A stretch of DNA of 64,000 nt from Kosakonia oryziphila (GTDB lineage Bacteria; Pseudomonadota; Gammaproteobacteria; Enterobacterales; Enterobacteriaceae): positions 1 to 64,000 of the forward strand of contig NZ_FMBC01000018.1 of assembly GCF_900094795.1 (NCBI RefSeq), given 5' to 3'. This document shows positions 1-8,041 of this stretch, one piece after another. Both the position numbers and the translations under genes were made by a program. Each line of letters starts with the position of its first letter. The stretch's first letter is position 1. Under the pieces are notes generated by a model that did no database searches, was not told the origin of the DNA, and saw only the letters and a program-made list of their open reading frames with translations.

Positions 1-37
1 AGCTAACCGGTACTAATGAACCGTGAGGCTTAACCTT
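1..37 (+). rRNA. 23S rRNA, 3' end (partial)
   Basis: The first 37 bases match the conserved 3' terminus of enterobacterial 23S rRNA, ending in GGCTTAACCTT. The rest of the gene lies upstream of the window. The 5S rRNA and a tRNA-Asp gene follow on the same strand, which fixes this as the distal end of an rRNA operon. In E. coli the operon with this neighbourhood (tRNA-Asp, then dkgB) is rrnH. Confidence 0.95.
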
Positions 38-101
38 ACAACGCCGAAGATGTTTTGGCGATTTGAGAAGACGAGCAATATTCAGCTTTGATTCAGATTA
101 G

Positions 102-226
102 CGGAAACGAAAGATTTTACGCTGAGGCAAGGCGGCAAACGCGGCGAAGGAAGGAGCATACGGTGGTATGTGACTGAGTTCGCAAGAGCAGCCAACACAG
201 TCTCAGTGGAAAAGATTCGTTTCGTG
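102..226. repeat. ERIC-like element inside the 23S-5S rRNA spacer
   Basis: The 23S-5S spacer (38-236) is 199 nt, against roughly 90 nt in E. coli K-12. The excess is a ~120-bp block with the conserved pieces of the ERIC core in order: AAGGCGGCAA, then AGGAGC-TAC, then GTATGTGACTG, then GCAGCCAAC. At its centre is a perfect 5-bp hairpin, CATAC-GGTG-GTATG (157-170). The outer ends (about 104-126 and 203-224) form a long imperfect inverted repeat, so the insert would fold back on itself in the pre-rRNA. ERIC elements are about 127 bp and palindromic, which fits. Exact ends are uncertain. Confidence 0.75.
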
Positions 227-236
227 CACCAGAATT

Positions 237-356
237 TGCCTGGCGGCAACAGCGCGGTGGTCCCACCTGACCCCATGCCGAACTCAGAAGTGAAACGCCG
301 TAGCGCCGATGGTAGTGTGGGGTCTCCCCATGCGAGAGTAGGGAACTGCCAGGCAT
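237..356 (+). rRNA. rrf: 5S rRNA
   Basis: This is a complete 120-nt 5S rRNA beginning TGCCTGGCGGC and ending CTGCCAGGCAT, whose two ends pair as helix I. It differs from the common E. coli sequence mainly at positions 12-14 of the RNA (AAC in place of CGT), in the segment after helix I. It is separated from the tRNA-Asp gene by 54 nt and is presumably cotranscribed with it. Confidence 0.97.
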
Positions 357-410
357 CAAATTAGCAAGTCAAACCGGGGCAACAAACCGGTGGTTGTAAA
401 GAAATTCGGT

Positions 411-487
411 GGAGCGGTAGTTCAGTCGGTTAGAATACCTGCCTGTCACGCAGGGGGTCGCGGGTTCGAGTCCCGTCCGTTCCGCCA
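411..487 (+). tRNA. aspU: tRNA-Asp (GTC anticodon)
   Basis: This is a 77-nt tRNA beginning GGAGCGG and ending CCGTTCCGCCA, with the CCA tail encoded. The anticodon loop CTGTCAC gives GUC, so it carries aspartate. The T loop GGTTCGAGTCC is canonical. It is distal to the 5S gene, as aspU is at the end of rrnH in E. coli. An identical copy lies at 12364-12440. Confidence 0.97.
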
Positions 488-498
488 CTTATTTGAAA

Positions 499-528
499 CC
501 GTATCTCATAAGAGATACGGTTTTTTTT
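499..528 (+). terminator. rRNA operon terminator after tRNA-Asp
   Basis: A hairpin with arms CCGTATCTC and GAGATACGG and a four-base loop (ATAA) is followed by eight T residues. It lies 11 nt after the tRNA and is a clear rho-independent terminator for the rRNA operon. Confidence 0.92.
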
Positions 529-544
529 CGTCTGTAGATCGCGT

Positions 545-566
545 AAAAAGGGCACTCATGCCCTTT
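545..566 (-). terminator. terminator of the HxlR-efflux-ketoacyl synthase operon
   Basis: Read on the minus strand this is the hairpin AAAGGGCA-TGAG-TGCCCTTT running into a T stretch, 14 nt beyond the stop codon of the ketoacyl synthase gene. It converges with the rRNA operon terminator just beside it. Confidence 0.75.
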
Positions 567-580
567 ATGTTACTGTCATG

Positions 581-1855
581 TTACTCCCATCGTTTCAGCA
601 GTAAGCTGGCATTTACGCCACCAAAACCAAACCCATTTGATAATGCATAGTGCATTCGTTTAGGCTGTGCAGTAAGCGCAACCAGATGAAGCCCCGCGGC
701 ATCAGCATCCGGGTGATGCAGATTCAACGTTGGTGGAACAATCTGCTCACGCAATGCCTGAACAGTGAAGATTGCTTCAATACCCCCCGCCGCTCCGAGC
801 AGGTGACCGGTCGCTGATTTCGTTGAAGTAATGGCTACCGGATGTGTTGCAAATATGCTCTTAATCGCGGCCAGTTCACCTTTATCTCCAACCTGCGTTG
901 ACGTGGCATGGGCATTAATATGCTGAATATCGGCTGAGCTAATACCTGCCTGCTTAATAGCTGCTTCCATCGCCCGACGCGCGCCGTTACCATCTTCTGG
1001 CCCGGCAGTAAGATGATACGCATCGGCACTAGTACCATATCCCACCAATTCTGCCAGCGGCGTAGCGCCTCTCGCAAGGGCGTGCTCCAGCGATTCAATA
1101 ACGACGATACCCGCACCTTCTCCCATCACAAAACCGTCACGATCGCGATCAAAAGGCCGTGATGCCGCCTCGGGGTTATCATTAAAACTGCTGGATAATG
1201 CTTTTGCCGCAGCAAAACCGCCAAGACTGACACGATGGATCGCAGCCTCGCTTCCGCCGCACAGGGCAATATCCGCTTCACCGGCGCGAATCATTCGTGC
1301 TGCATCGCCAATTGCCTGTGCTCCTGCTGCACAAGCAGTAACTGGTGCGCCAATCGGGCCACGAAAACCGTGGGCAATAGAAACGTGACCGGCAGCCAGG
1401 TTGGCGAGAAAGGAAGGGATGGTAAAGGGGGAAAGACGGCGCGGCCCGCGAGTATCAGTGGTGCGTACGGCATTAGCTATCTCATTGAAACCACCAATAC
1501 CGGTGGCGATCACTGTTGCGGTGCGGTCTCTTTTGGCTTGATCTTCTGGAAACCAATTCGCCTGAGAGAGCGCTTCTTGCGCTGCTACCATCGCAAATTC
1601 GATAAAACGATCCATTTTTTTCCGTTCCTTTGATGGGATCGCTACTGAGGGATCGAATCCATGTAGCGGATCGTCTTCAATGGAAGGAACCTGTCCTGCA
1701 ACTTTACAGGCTATATCCTCAACGATTTCCTCATCGAGCCGGGAGATCCCGGATTTTCCCTGCAATAATGCTTGCCAGACATGCGACACGCCGCAGCCGA
1801 GCGGGCTGACGATCCCCATTCCTGTCACGACGACGCGCTTTGTTGGAACGCTCAT
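581..1855 (-). CDS. beta-ketoacyl-[acyl carrier protein] synthase, FabF family
   Basis: This 424-aa protein is a type II condensing enzyme of the thiolase fold. It has the active-site cysteine at about residue 175 (TACAAGAQ), histidines at about 316 (NAHATST) and 351 (SATGHLLGAAGG), and the C-terminal GFGFGGVNAS loop, so the Cys-His-His triad is intact. It is slightly longer than E. coli FabF (413 aa) and is unlikely to be the housekeeping copy, because it is the last gene of an operon with an HxlR regulator and a two-part efflux pump. An AGGAG sits 7 nt before its ATG, and only 18 nt separate it from the transporter gene. The family condenses malonyl-ACP with acyl chains; the substrate here is unknown. 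It may make or modify the molecule that the pump exports (inference). Confidence 0.9.
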   Translation of the reverse strand: MSVPTKRVVVTGMGIVSPLGCGVSHVWQALLQGKSGISRLDEEIVEDIACKVAGQVPSIEDDPLHGFDPSVAIPSKERKKMDRFIEFAMVAAQEALSQANWFPEDQAKRDRTATVIATGIGGFNEIANAVRTTDTRGPRRLSPFTIPSFLANLAAGHVSIAHGFRGPIGAPVTACAAGAQAIGDAARMIRAGEADIALCGGSEAAIHRVSLGGFAAAKALSSSFNDNPEAASRPFDRDRDGFVMGEGAGIVVIESLEHALARGATPLAELVGYGTSADAYHLTAGPEDGNGARRAMEAAIKQAGISSADIQHINAHATSTQVGDKGELAAIKSIFATHPVAITSTKSATGHLLGAAGGIEAIFTVQALREQIVPPTLNLHHPDADAAGLHLVALTAQPKRMHYALSNGFGFGGVNASLLLKRWE

Positions 1856-1873
1856 AACTCTTCTCCTGAACTA

Positions 1874-3436
1874 TCATGGTATCTGCGGCTTTTTCATAAA
1901 TGGAACAAGCAACGCAGCAATTAAAAAACCCAGCATAATTAACCAGAATGCATCCGAGAAAGCCTGTGTCCGAGCCTCCCGCAGTGCTAAGGCCGAAAGG
2001 TTTTTCAGTGTTGCACTGTTGGCTATTTCCGGCGAAACACCCTGGCTCATCAATCGGTTGGTACTGTTCTGAATAAAATCTGTCACTGGAAGGCTGGCGT
2101 TATTAAGATGATCGGCAAGGCGGCTATAGTGAAAATTGGTTCGGTCATTGAGCACCGTGCCGCACAGGGCGATACCAATGGCACCACCGAGGTTGCGCAT
2201 CAAATTAAACAACCCGGATGCCAGTTTTAGGCGCGTGGGAGGCAGGCTACCCAGCGTAAGTGTGACTGTTGGTGCGACAGCAAACTGTTGCGCCAGCCCG
2301 CGAAATGCCTGCGGCAACAGCAGCTCCTGCGCTCCCCATTCATGGGTGAGAGGAATAAAGCTGTACATTGAAACCGCAAATCCCAACAACCCCGCCATTA
2401 ACAGCCAACGTAAATCGACATGGTTGGCCAGCCAGGCATAAAACGGTATCGAGAGCACCTGGAACAAACCGGTAGAAAATACCGCCAGACCGATTTCCAG
2501 CGCGCTGTAACCGCGAACAGTCCCAAGAAACAACGGCGTTAAATAGATCGTAGCAAAGATGCCGACTCCTGCCATAAACGAGAAATAGCAGCCCAGCGTA
2601 AAGGTTCTGTCCTGCAATGCCCGAAGATCCATCACCGGTTGAGCATGACGGAGGGTACGTACAATAAAAGCAATGCCGCACAGCAACGCTATCCAGCCGG
2701 TGGTCGCCAGCGTTGTATCATCAAACCAACCCCAGCGTGGCCCTTCCTCAAGTGTGTACTCCAGACACCCCAGAGAAACGGCGAGCAGGAGAATGCTCAG
2801 ATAATCAGCTCCGCGCAGAAGCGATGTGTCAGACGTATCGATTTTTACTAATAGCGGAACCGCAATGGTGATGTAAATTCCGGGCAGGATGTTGATAAAA
2901 AAAAGCCAGTGCCAGTTAAAATTTTCGGTTATCCAGCCACCGACTGTTGGGCCAAGAGTCGGTGCCAACGATGCCAGGCCGCCAATCGTTGCCGCTGCGA
3001 TGACTCGTTGTTTCCCCTGGAAAAAAGCAAATGCTGTTGTGAAAACCAGTGGGATCATTGAACCACCTGCCAGGCCTTGTAAGGCACGGAAAGCGATCAT
3101 GCTTTGAATATTCCATGCCCAGCCGCATAACAGACTCATCACAGTGAAACCGGCCGCAGAAGCGGCAAACAGCCAACGTGTTGACATAACCCGCGCCAGC
3201 CATCCGGAGAGAGGAATAATGATGATTTCTGCAATCAGGTAGCTGGTCTGGACCCATACTGTTTCATCGTCCCCGGCGGAGAGCCCACCGCCAATGTCCC
3301 GCAGTGAAGCTGAAACAATCTGAATATCAATAAGCGCGATGAACATGCCCACACACATACTGGCGAAAGCAAACACTTTCTGGCTGACTGGCATTGAAAC
3401 GCCTTGTAACAGCGATGCTGCGCCAGTACTGCTCAT
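1874..3436 (-). CDS. MFS drug efflux transporter, EmrB/QacA (DHA2) family
   Basis: This 520-aa, very hydrophobic protein has the 14-helix layout of DHA2 proton-drug antiporters. It shows the QLTSWVQTSYLIAE-like region after the first helix (here VWVQTSYLIAE), an RALQGLAGG segment, and the motif LGPTVGGWITENFNWHWLFFIN as two adjacent blocks at about residues 158-182. It sits in the inner membrane. EmrB-type pumps work with a periplasmic HlyD-family adaptor, and that gene lies immediately upstream: its TGA overlaps this ATG by 4 nt, implying translational coupling. The downstream ketoacyl synthase suggests a fatty-acid or polyketide-like substrate, but nothing in the sequence identifies it. Confidence 0.9.
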   Translation of the reverse strand: MSSTGAASLLQGVSMPVSQKVFAFASMCVGMFIALIDIQIVSASLRDIGGGLSAGDDETVWVQTSYLIAEIIIIPLSGWLARVMSTRWLFAASAAGFTVMSLLCGWAWNIQSMIAFRALQGLAGGSMIPLVFTTAFAFFQGKQRVIAAATIGGLASLAPTLGPTVGGWITENFNWHWLFFINILPGIYITIAVPLLVKIDTSDTSLLRGADYLSILLLAVSLGCLEYTLEEGPRWGWFDDTTLATTGWIALLCGIAFIVRTLRHAQPVMDLRALQDRTFTLGCYFSFMAGVGIFATIYLTPLFLGTVRGYSALEIGLAVFSTGLFQVLSIPFYAWLANHVDLRWLLMAGLLGFAVSMYSFIPLTHEWGAQELLLPQAFRGLAQQFAVAPTVTLTLGSLPPTRLKLASGLFNLMRNLGGAIGIALCGTVLNDRTNFHYSRLADHLNNASLPVTDFIQNSTNRLMSQGVSPEIANSATLKNLSALALREARTQAFSDAFWLIMLGFLIAALLVPFMKKPQIP

Positions 3437-4476
3437 TGCGAACTCTTTTCATCAACAGTGACGACAACAGAAAGCCCCGGACGCAATACATCAAGTTTCG
3501 CCGCATCACCTTCTAATGCGATACGAACGGGGACACGCTGAACGATTTTGGTGAAATTTCCGGTGGCATTTTCTGCCGGGAGAATGCTAAACCGCGAGCC
3601 AGTTGCTGGTGAAACGCTGGCAACATGGCCATGGAAAGTATGACCCGGCAAAACATCTGCCACGATCGTGGCGCTTTGCCCAGGACGCATATGCGTCAAC
3701 TGGCTCTCTTTAAAATTGGCATCGATCCATAGGCCGTCGGCGGGAACCAGCGAAAGCAGTTGTGTTCCGCTGCTGACGAAAGAGCCGGACCACGCGCGGC
3801 GATTACCGATCACGCCATCAAACGGTGCCCGAATTTCGGTATAGCTGAGATTTAATCGCGCCATTGCAAGGCTGGCCTGTGCCTGCACCAGTGCGGCTTG
3901 TGTCTGTTTTTCTTTGGCATTCAGCACTAATAACTGGCGTTCAGCGACAGTTGTATCCGCTTGCGCTTTGTTCTCTTCTGCACGGGCACGACGATAATCC
4001 GCAGAGGCATTTTCCCTCACCTGGGCTGAAACGGCACTGGACATCACCAGCGCGTTATAGCGGCGATTGTCGTTTGCGGATTTTTCCGTAACGGCTCTGG
4101 CTGCCATCAGAGACGCGGACGAACCTTCAATGATGGCCAGTTGCAATTGTCGGGTGGCGTCAATGTCAGCCAGCGCGGCCTGCTGGGCGGCAACTTCACC
4201 AATGGCTTGTTCAACGGCGGCCTGGTAGTCGCGATCGTCAAGACGGATCAACAGATCGCCTCTCTTCACTGACATATTGTCCTGCACCGCGAGCTGCTGA
4301 ATATAGCCGGAAACTTTACTGGAAATTGCGCTGATATCCCCGCCGACATAGGCATCATCAGTCGACTGAATAAAACGTCCGGTTTGCCACCAGTAAACTC
4401 CGTAGCTTGCCGCCGCCAACAACCCGCTTGTCAGTGCTATCGACACCAGCATTTTTTTCTTTTTATTCAGCGTCAT
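3433..4476 (-). CDS. HlyD/EmrA-family membrane fusion protein
   Basis: This 347-aa periplasmic adaptor has a short basic N terminus (NKKKKM), one membrane anchor (about residues 9-29), the TDDAYVGGD motif typical of EmrA, a biotinyl-lipoyl-like half, a long alanine- and glutamine-rich coiled-coil hairpin (about 90-205), and the second barrel half starting EIRAPFDGVIG. EmrA proteins bridge an inner-membrane EmrB pump to an outer-membrane TolC channel. The gene overlaps the regulator gene upstream by 14 nt and the transporter gene downstream by 4 nt, so the three are surely cotranscribed. No outer-membrane channel gene is present, so TolC is presumably shared. Confidence 0.92.
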   Translation of the reverse strand: MTLNKKKKMLVSIALTSGLLAAASYGVYWWQTGRFIQSTDDAYVGGDISAISSKVSGYIQQLAVQDNMSVKRGDLLIRLDDRDYQAAVEQAIGEVAAQQAALADIDATRQLQLAIIEGSSASLMAARAVTEKSANDNRRYNALVMSSAVSAQVRENASADYRRARAEENKAQADTTVAERQLLVLNAKEKQTQAALVQAQASLAMARLNLSYTEIRAPFDGVIGNRRAWSGSFVSSGTQLLSLVPADGLWIDANFKESQLTHMRPGQSATIVADVLPGHTFHGHVASVSPATGSRFSILPAENATGNFTKIVQRVPVRIALEGDAAKLDVLRPGLSVVVTVDEKSSQ

Positions 4477-5017
4477 GATCGCGGCTCATATAGTGTTGCG
4501 GTGTGAATTTCTGCACGTTATCGCCAGCCTGTTTTCGTTGCAGATAGTCGTGGCGGTAGTGGATCTGCGGGGATGCCGCAGGGCCTGGAACCATCGTATA
4601 TTTCTCCGGCGTAATTGGCTCACCGGTTGCTTTATCTACCAGGATTGCCTGGACCGGACGTTGTGTTTCACGTTCAACCAACTGAATTTGTGCCCCTTCC
4701 GGGGAGAAGTAACGATTTCCCCATTCAGCCAGCGCAAGGAGCACCGGGCGGAAGTCGCGTCCGAGCTGCGTCAAATGGTATTCGTAACGTGGCGGCGTGC
4801 TGCTATAGCTCACTTTTTCCAGCAATCCGTCATCCACCAGTTCTTTCAGGCGACGGGAAAGAATATTCGGAGCAACGTTGGCGCTTTTCTGGAACTCATC
4901 AAAGCGTGTGAAACCGGCAAACGCGTCGCGCAGGATTATCATGCTCCAGCTATCCCCAATACGTCCCAGGCTGCGGGCGATGGGGCAAGGAGTAGAGCAA
5001 AGCGGTTCATTTTTCAT
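4463..5017 (-). CDS. HxlR-family winged-helix transcriptional regulator
   Basis: This 184-aa protein opens with the HxlR signature: CPIARSLGRIGDSWSMIILRDAF, here read as adjacent blocks CPIARSLGRI and GDSWSMIILRD, followed by the wing FDEFQKS..NILSRRLKELVDDGLLEK. Cysteines at residues 7 and 11 are placed as in thiol- or aldehyde-sensing members of the family. The C-terminal ~80 residues extend beyond a minimal HxlR domain (usually ~110 aa) and I do not recognise them. The gene is first in an operon with an EmrAB-type pump and a ketoacyl synthase and diverges from dkgB. An imperfect inverted repeat at 5063-5087 is a candidate operator. Confidence 0.9.
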   Translation of the reverse strand: MKNEPLCSTPCPIARSLGRIGDSWSMIILRDAFAGFTRFDEFQKSANVAPNILSRRLKELVDDGLLEKVSYSSTPPRYEYHLTQLGRDFRPVLLALAEWGNRYFSPEGAQIQLVERETQRPVQAILVDKATGEPITPEKYTMVPGPAASPQIHYRHDYLQRKQAGDNVQKFTPQHYMSRDHDAE

Positions 5018-5062
5018 TCTCTGGCCTGGAAATTTTCTGAGTCATTGCGCTCACGGTGACAT

Positions 5063-5087
5063 AGTGACTATCAAAACGCAAGTTACT
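5063..5087. promoter_or_regulatory. candidate HxlR operator between hxlR-like gene and dkgB
   Basis: An imperfect inverted repeat has arms AGTGACTATC and GCAAGTTACT around a central AAAAC. Seven of ten arm positions are complementary. It lies 46 bp upstream of the HxlR-family start codon. HxlR regulators commonly bind such AC/GT-rich repeats in their own promoter. The assignment is inference from position and symmetry. Confidence 0.4.
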
Positions 5088-5217
5088 CATCGCGGATGTT
5101 TCCGCCGGACTATTGCTTCTCAGGCAAAAAGTCTCTGCTTTTTATGCCCTTTTTCCTTACCTGGCACCTGGCAATAATCTACGCACTGAGTTAATAAGTG
5201 ACGAAAGAGGAATTTTT

Positions 5218-6021
5218 ATGTCTATCCCTGCATTTGGTCTGGGTACCTTCCGTTTAACGGATGAAGCGGTGATCGCTTCGGTAAAAAATGCCCTTGAACT
5301 GGGTTATCGCGTGATTGATACCGCACAGATTTACGGTAATGAAAAAGCCATTGGTATAGCACTTACTGAAAGTGGTGTGGCACGTGAAGAGCTGTTTATC
5401 ACCACCAAGATCTGGACAGAAAATCTTGGTGAAGCAAAGCTGATCCCAAGCCTGAAAGAGAGCCTGAAAAAACTGAGTACCGATTATGTTGATCTGACGC
5501 TGATCCACTGGCCGTCTCCAGGTGCAGAAGTACCGGTTGCAGTCTCTATGCAAGAGTTGATGAAGGCAAAAGCGCAGGGCCTGACTCGTCAGATTGGCGT
5601 ATCTAACTTCACCATCCCCTTGATGGAAGAAGCGATCGCGGCGGTGGGTGCAGAGAATATCGCGACCAACCAGATTGAACTCTCGCCGTATTTGCAAAAC
5701 CACAAAGTGGTTGATTGGGCTAAACAGCACGGTATTCATATCACCTCTTACATGACGCTGGCTTATGGTAAGGCGCTGAAAGATGAAACGATTGACCGTA
5801 TCGCGCAGAAACATAACGCTACGCCAGCTCAAGTGATCCTGGCCTGGGCGATGGGGGAAGGTTATGCAGTGATCCCGTCTTCCACTAAGCGTGAAAACCT
5901 TGCCAGTAACTTACAGTCACAGACACTTAAACTGGATGCAGCAGACAAAGCGGCAATTGCAGGGCTGGATTGCAATGACCGCCTGGTTAGCCCGGAAGGG
6001 CTTGCGCCGAAATGGGATTAA
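5218..6021 (+). CDS. dkgB: 2,5-diketo-D-gluconate reductase B / methylglyoxal reductase (aldo-keto reductase)
   Basis: The 267-aa protein has the same length as E. coli DkgB. It has the aldo-keto reductase landmarks: GLGTF near the N terminus, the catalytic tetrad region DTAQIYGNE (Asp, Tyr), the Lys in ITTKIW, the His in LIHWPSP, and a C-terminal [10 protein letters not shown] cofactor loop. Such enzymes reduce methylglyoxal, aldehydes and 2,5-diketo-D-gluconate with NADPH in the cytoplasm. The reading frame stays open 105 nt further upstream, but the ATG at 5218 has AAGAGG 7 nt before it and gives the family N terminus. A terminator follows at 6033. Confidence 0.95.
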   Translation: MSIPAFGLGTFRLTDEAVIASVKNALELGYRVIDTAQIYGNEKAIGIALTESGVAREELFITTKIWTENLGEAKLIPSLKESLKKLSTDYVDLTLIHWPSPGAEVPVAVSMQELMKAKAQGLTRQIGVSNFTIPLMEEAIAAVGAENIATNQIELSPYLQNHKVVDWAKQHGIHITSYMTLAYGKALKDETIDRIAQKHNATPAQVILAWAMGEGYAVIPSSTKRENLASNLQSQTLKLDAADKAAIAGLDCNDRLVSPEGLAPKWD

Positions 6022-6032
6022 GCGATGGAAGA

Positions 6033-6059
6033 ACGGGAGCCTGCACTCCCGTCATTTTT
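6033..6059 (+). terminator. dkgB terminator
   Basis: Arms ACGGGAG and CTCCCGT with a 6-base loop are followed by CATTTTT, 12 nt after the dkgB stop. It separates the convergent dkgB and yafC genes. Confidence 0.8.
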
Positions 6060-6954
6060 ACGCTACTGTCTGCGGTAAATGCTCGCTGACAAAATCGATA
6101 AAAGCGCGGATGCGGGTGCTCACTGCCCGGTCGCTGTAGTAGACGGCACTGAACGGCATTTCCACTGGCAGACGCTTATCCGCCAGCAAATCAACCAGTT
6201 CCCCACTCGCCAGTTCTTTGTCGATCATATAGTCCGACAGGCTGGCAATACCATTTCCGCTCAAGCACAAATGTTTCAGCGTTTCACCGCTGTTCGACGC
6301 AATATCCGGTGTCACTTCATACAGTTGCCCATCGGTAGCAGCAATGGGCCAGACGTTAAGCGAAACCGGCTCGGTAAAACCAAGGCAGACGTGATTGCTT
6401 AACTCTTCCACTGTTTCCGGTTTTCCGTGGCGGGCAATATATTCCGGCGAAGCGATAATTTTGCGATAGCTTTTAAACAGCGGACGGGCGCGCAGGCTGG
6501 AATCGGTCAGTTTACCTACGCGGATCGCGACATCCACTTTGCGTTCGATCAGGTTGATAAAAGTTTCACTGGAGACCAGAGACAGTTTGATTTCCGGAAA
6601 GCGTTCGCGAAACGGTTTTATCAACGGCATCAAAAAATGCAGCACCACGGGTGTGGCTGCGTCGATGCGTAACGTACCGCTGGGCGTGGAGTTGGTCTCC
6701 ATGATCTCGGTTTCTGCTGCCGCCATCTCCTGCAAGACGTTTTGTACGCGCCGAAAGTAGCGTTCGCCTTCTTCGGTCAGGCTAAGTTGGCGCGTGGTGC
6801 GGTTAAGTAAATTAACCCCAAGCTTATTTTCCAGCTTCTTCACAGCGCGGCTAATGGCCGAATTGGCTTGTCCCATGCGTTCCGCTGCCCGGCTGAAGCT
6901 GCCGCTTTCAACAACGGCAACGAAAATCGCGAGTTCTTCCGAAGTGGTTTTCAT
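6058..6954 (-). CDS. yafC: LysR-family transcriptional regulator YafC
   Basis: This 298-aa protein has the LysR winged helix-turn-helix at residues 1-60 ([26 protein letters not shown], seen as [12 protein letters not shown] then [14 protein letters not shown]), a linker helix, and a two-lobed effector domain beginning near residue 90 ([12 protein letters not shown]). It is convergent with dkgB, as in E. coli, and about the same length as YafC (304 aa). The effector and targets are not established for the family member. Its start is separated from yafD by 228 bp, which would hold its promoter and probably its own binding site. Confidence 0.93.
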   Translation of the reverse strand: MKTTSEELAIFVAVVESGSFSRAAERMGQANSAISRAVKKLENKLGVNLLNRTTRQLSLTEEGERYFRRVQNVLQEMAAAETEIMETNSTPSGTLRIDAATPVVLHFLMPLIKPFRERFPEIKLSLVSSETFINLIERKVDVAIRVGKLTDSSLRARPLFKSYRKIIASPEYIARHGKPETVEELSNHVCLGFTEPVSLNVWPIAATDGQLYEVTPDIASNSGETLKHLCLSGNGIASLSDYMIDKELASGELVDLLADKRLPVEMPFSAVYYSDRAVSTRIRAFIDFVSEHLPQTVA

Positions 6955-7182
6955 TATTGCCTCTGTAGCAACATTTCAACGATATTTTTCATTCATAAGT
7001 TATTTAACCATCTTGCCAGAGATGAGGCCACGACGGGAATGCTTTAGTGATGTCGCTAAGTACTTACTCACCAGAACAGGGGGCTTTTCTGGTGATTGAA
7101 CGTTGAAACTCGGTGTTAAAATCCCTATAACTGAATGATCACCCGAGGTAGGGGCGGACATCAAAGAGGTTTAAAGCCGAAA

Positions 7183-7983
7183 GTGTCAAAAAATACCTAT
7201 GCCATGCGATATGTTGCCGGACAACCCGCGGAGCGAATTTTACCTCCGGGGTCTTTCGCGAGTATTGGCAAGGCGTTACCCGCAGGCGTTCCGCTAAGCA
7301 GCGACGAAAAAATCCGTGTTCTGGTGTGGAATATTTTTAAGCAGCAGCGCGCGGAATGGCTATCGGTATTACAAAGTTTTGGTAAGGATGCACATCTGGT
7401 TTTACTGCAGGAAGCGCAAACCACGCCGGAACTGGTCCGGTTTGCGACCACCAATTACCTTGCCGCTGATCAGGTTCCCGCCTTTGTTTTACCGCAACAC
7501 CCTTCGGGAGTAATGACACTTTCCTCGGCGCATCCGGTTTATTGCTGTCCGCTACGCGAACGTGAGCCGATCTTACGGCTGGCAAAATCGGCGTTAGTAA
7601 CGGTTTACCCGTTGCCTGATTTACGCAATCTAATGGTCGTGAATGTGCATGCGGTGAATTTCAGCCTTGGCGTGGACGTTTACAGCAAGCAATTACTGCC
7701 AATTGGCGATCAAATACTGCGCCATAACGGGCCGGTGATTATGGCCGGCGATTTTAATGCCTGGAGCCGTCCGCGCATGAATGCTCTGTACCGCTTCAGC
7801 CGGGATATGTCCCTGCGGCAGGTGCGTTTTACCGACGACAATCGCCGGCGTGCCTTTGGTCGACCACTCGATTTTATCTTTTATCGGGGGTTAAACGTGG
7901 AGGAAGCTTCAGTTCTGGTGACCCGCGCGTCGGATCATAACCCACTGCTGGTGGAGTTTAGCCCTGGCAAAGCCGGGAAGTAA
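7183..7983 (+). CDS. yafD: endonuclease/exonuclease/phosphatase-family protein YafD
   Basis: The GTG at 7183 gives 266 aa, the E. coli YafD length, and a matching N terminus ([20 protein letters not shown]). An AGAGGT lies 12 nt upstream. The frame is open to 7135, but that extension has no family counterpart. EEP-fold motifs are visible: [13 protein letters not shown] (metal Glu), VVNVHAVNF (catalytic His), [10 protein letters not shown] (Asp, Asn), LDFIFYRG and the closing [11 protein letters not shown] (Asp-His). The natural substrate is not known. In E. coli the methyltransferase gene yafE follows; here the gene ends directly at a terminator. Confidence 0.93.
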   Translation: MSKNTYAMRYVAGQPAERILPPGSFASIGKALPAGVPLSSDEKIRVLVWNIFKQQRAEWLSVLQSFGKDAHLVLLQEAQTTPELVRFATTNYLAADQVPAFVLPQHPSGVMTLSSAHPVYCCPLREREPILRLAKSALVTVYPLPDLRNLMVVNVHAVNFSLGVDVYSKQLLPIGDQILRHNGPVIMAGDFNAWSRPRMNALYRFSRDMSLRQVRFTDDNRRRAFGRPLDFIFYRGLNVEEASVLVTRASDHNPLLVEFSPGKAGK

Positions 7984-7999
7984 CACGGCGGAAAGGCAA

Positions 8000-8030
8000 A
8001 AAAAAGCACCGTGGGAAACGGTGCTTTTTA
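8000..8030. terminator. bidirectional terminator between yafD and mltD
   Basis: Arms AAGCACCGT and ACGGTGCTT enclose a 5-base loop, with an A run before and a T run after, so it can stop transcripts from both convergent genes. Confidence 0.88.
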
Positions 8031-8041
8031 ATGAGCTTAAA

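Noticed and set aside
82-364. Open frames on both strands across the 23S-5S spacer and 5S rRNA
   Set aside because: They lie within rRNA and an ERIC-like repeat and have no coding signals.
390-650. 86-codon open frame over the tRNA-Asp gene
   Set aside because: It covers the tRNA, its terminator and the end of the ketoacyl synthase gene.
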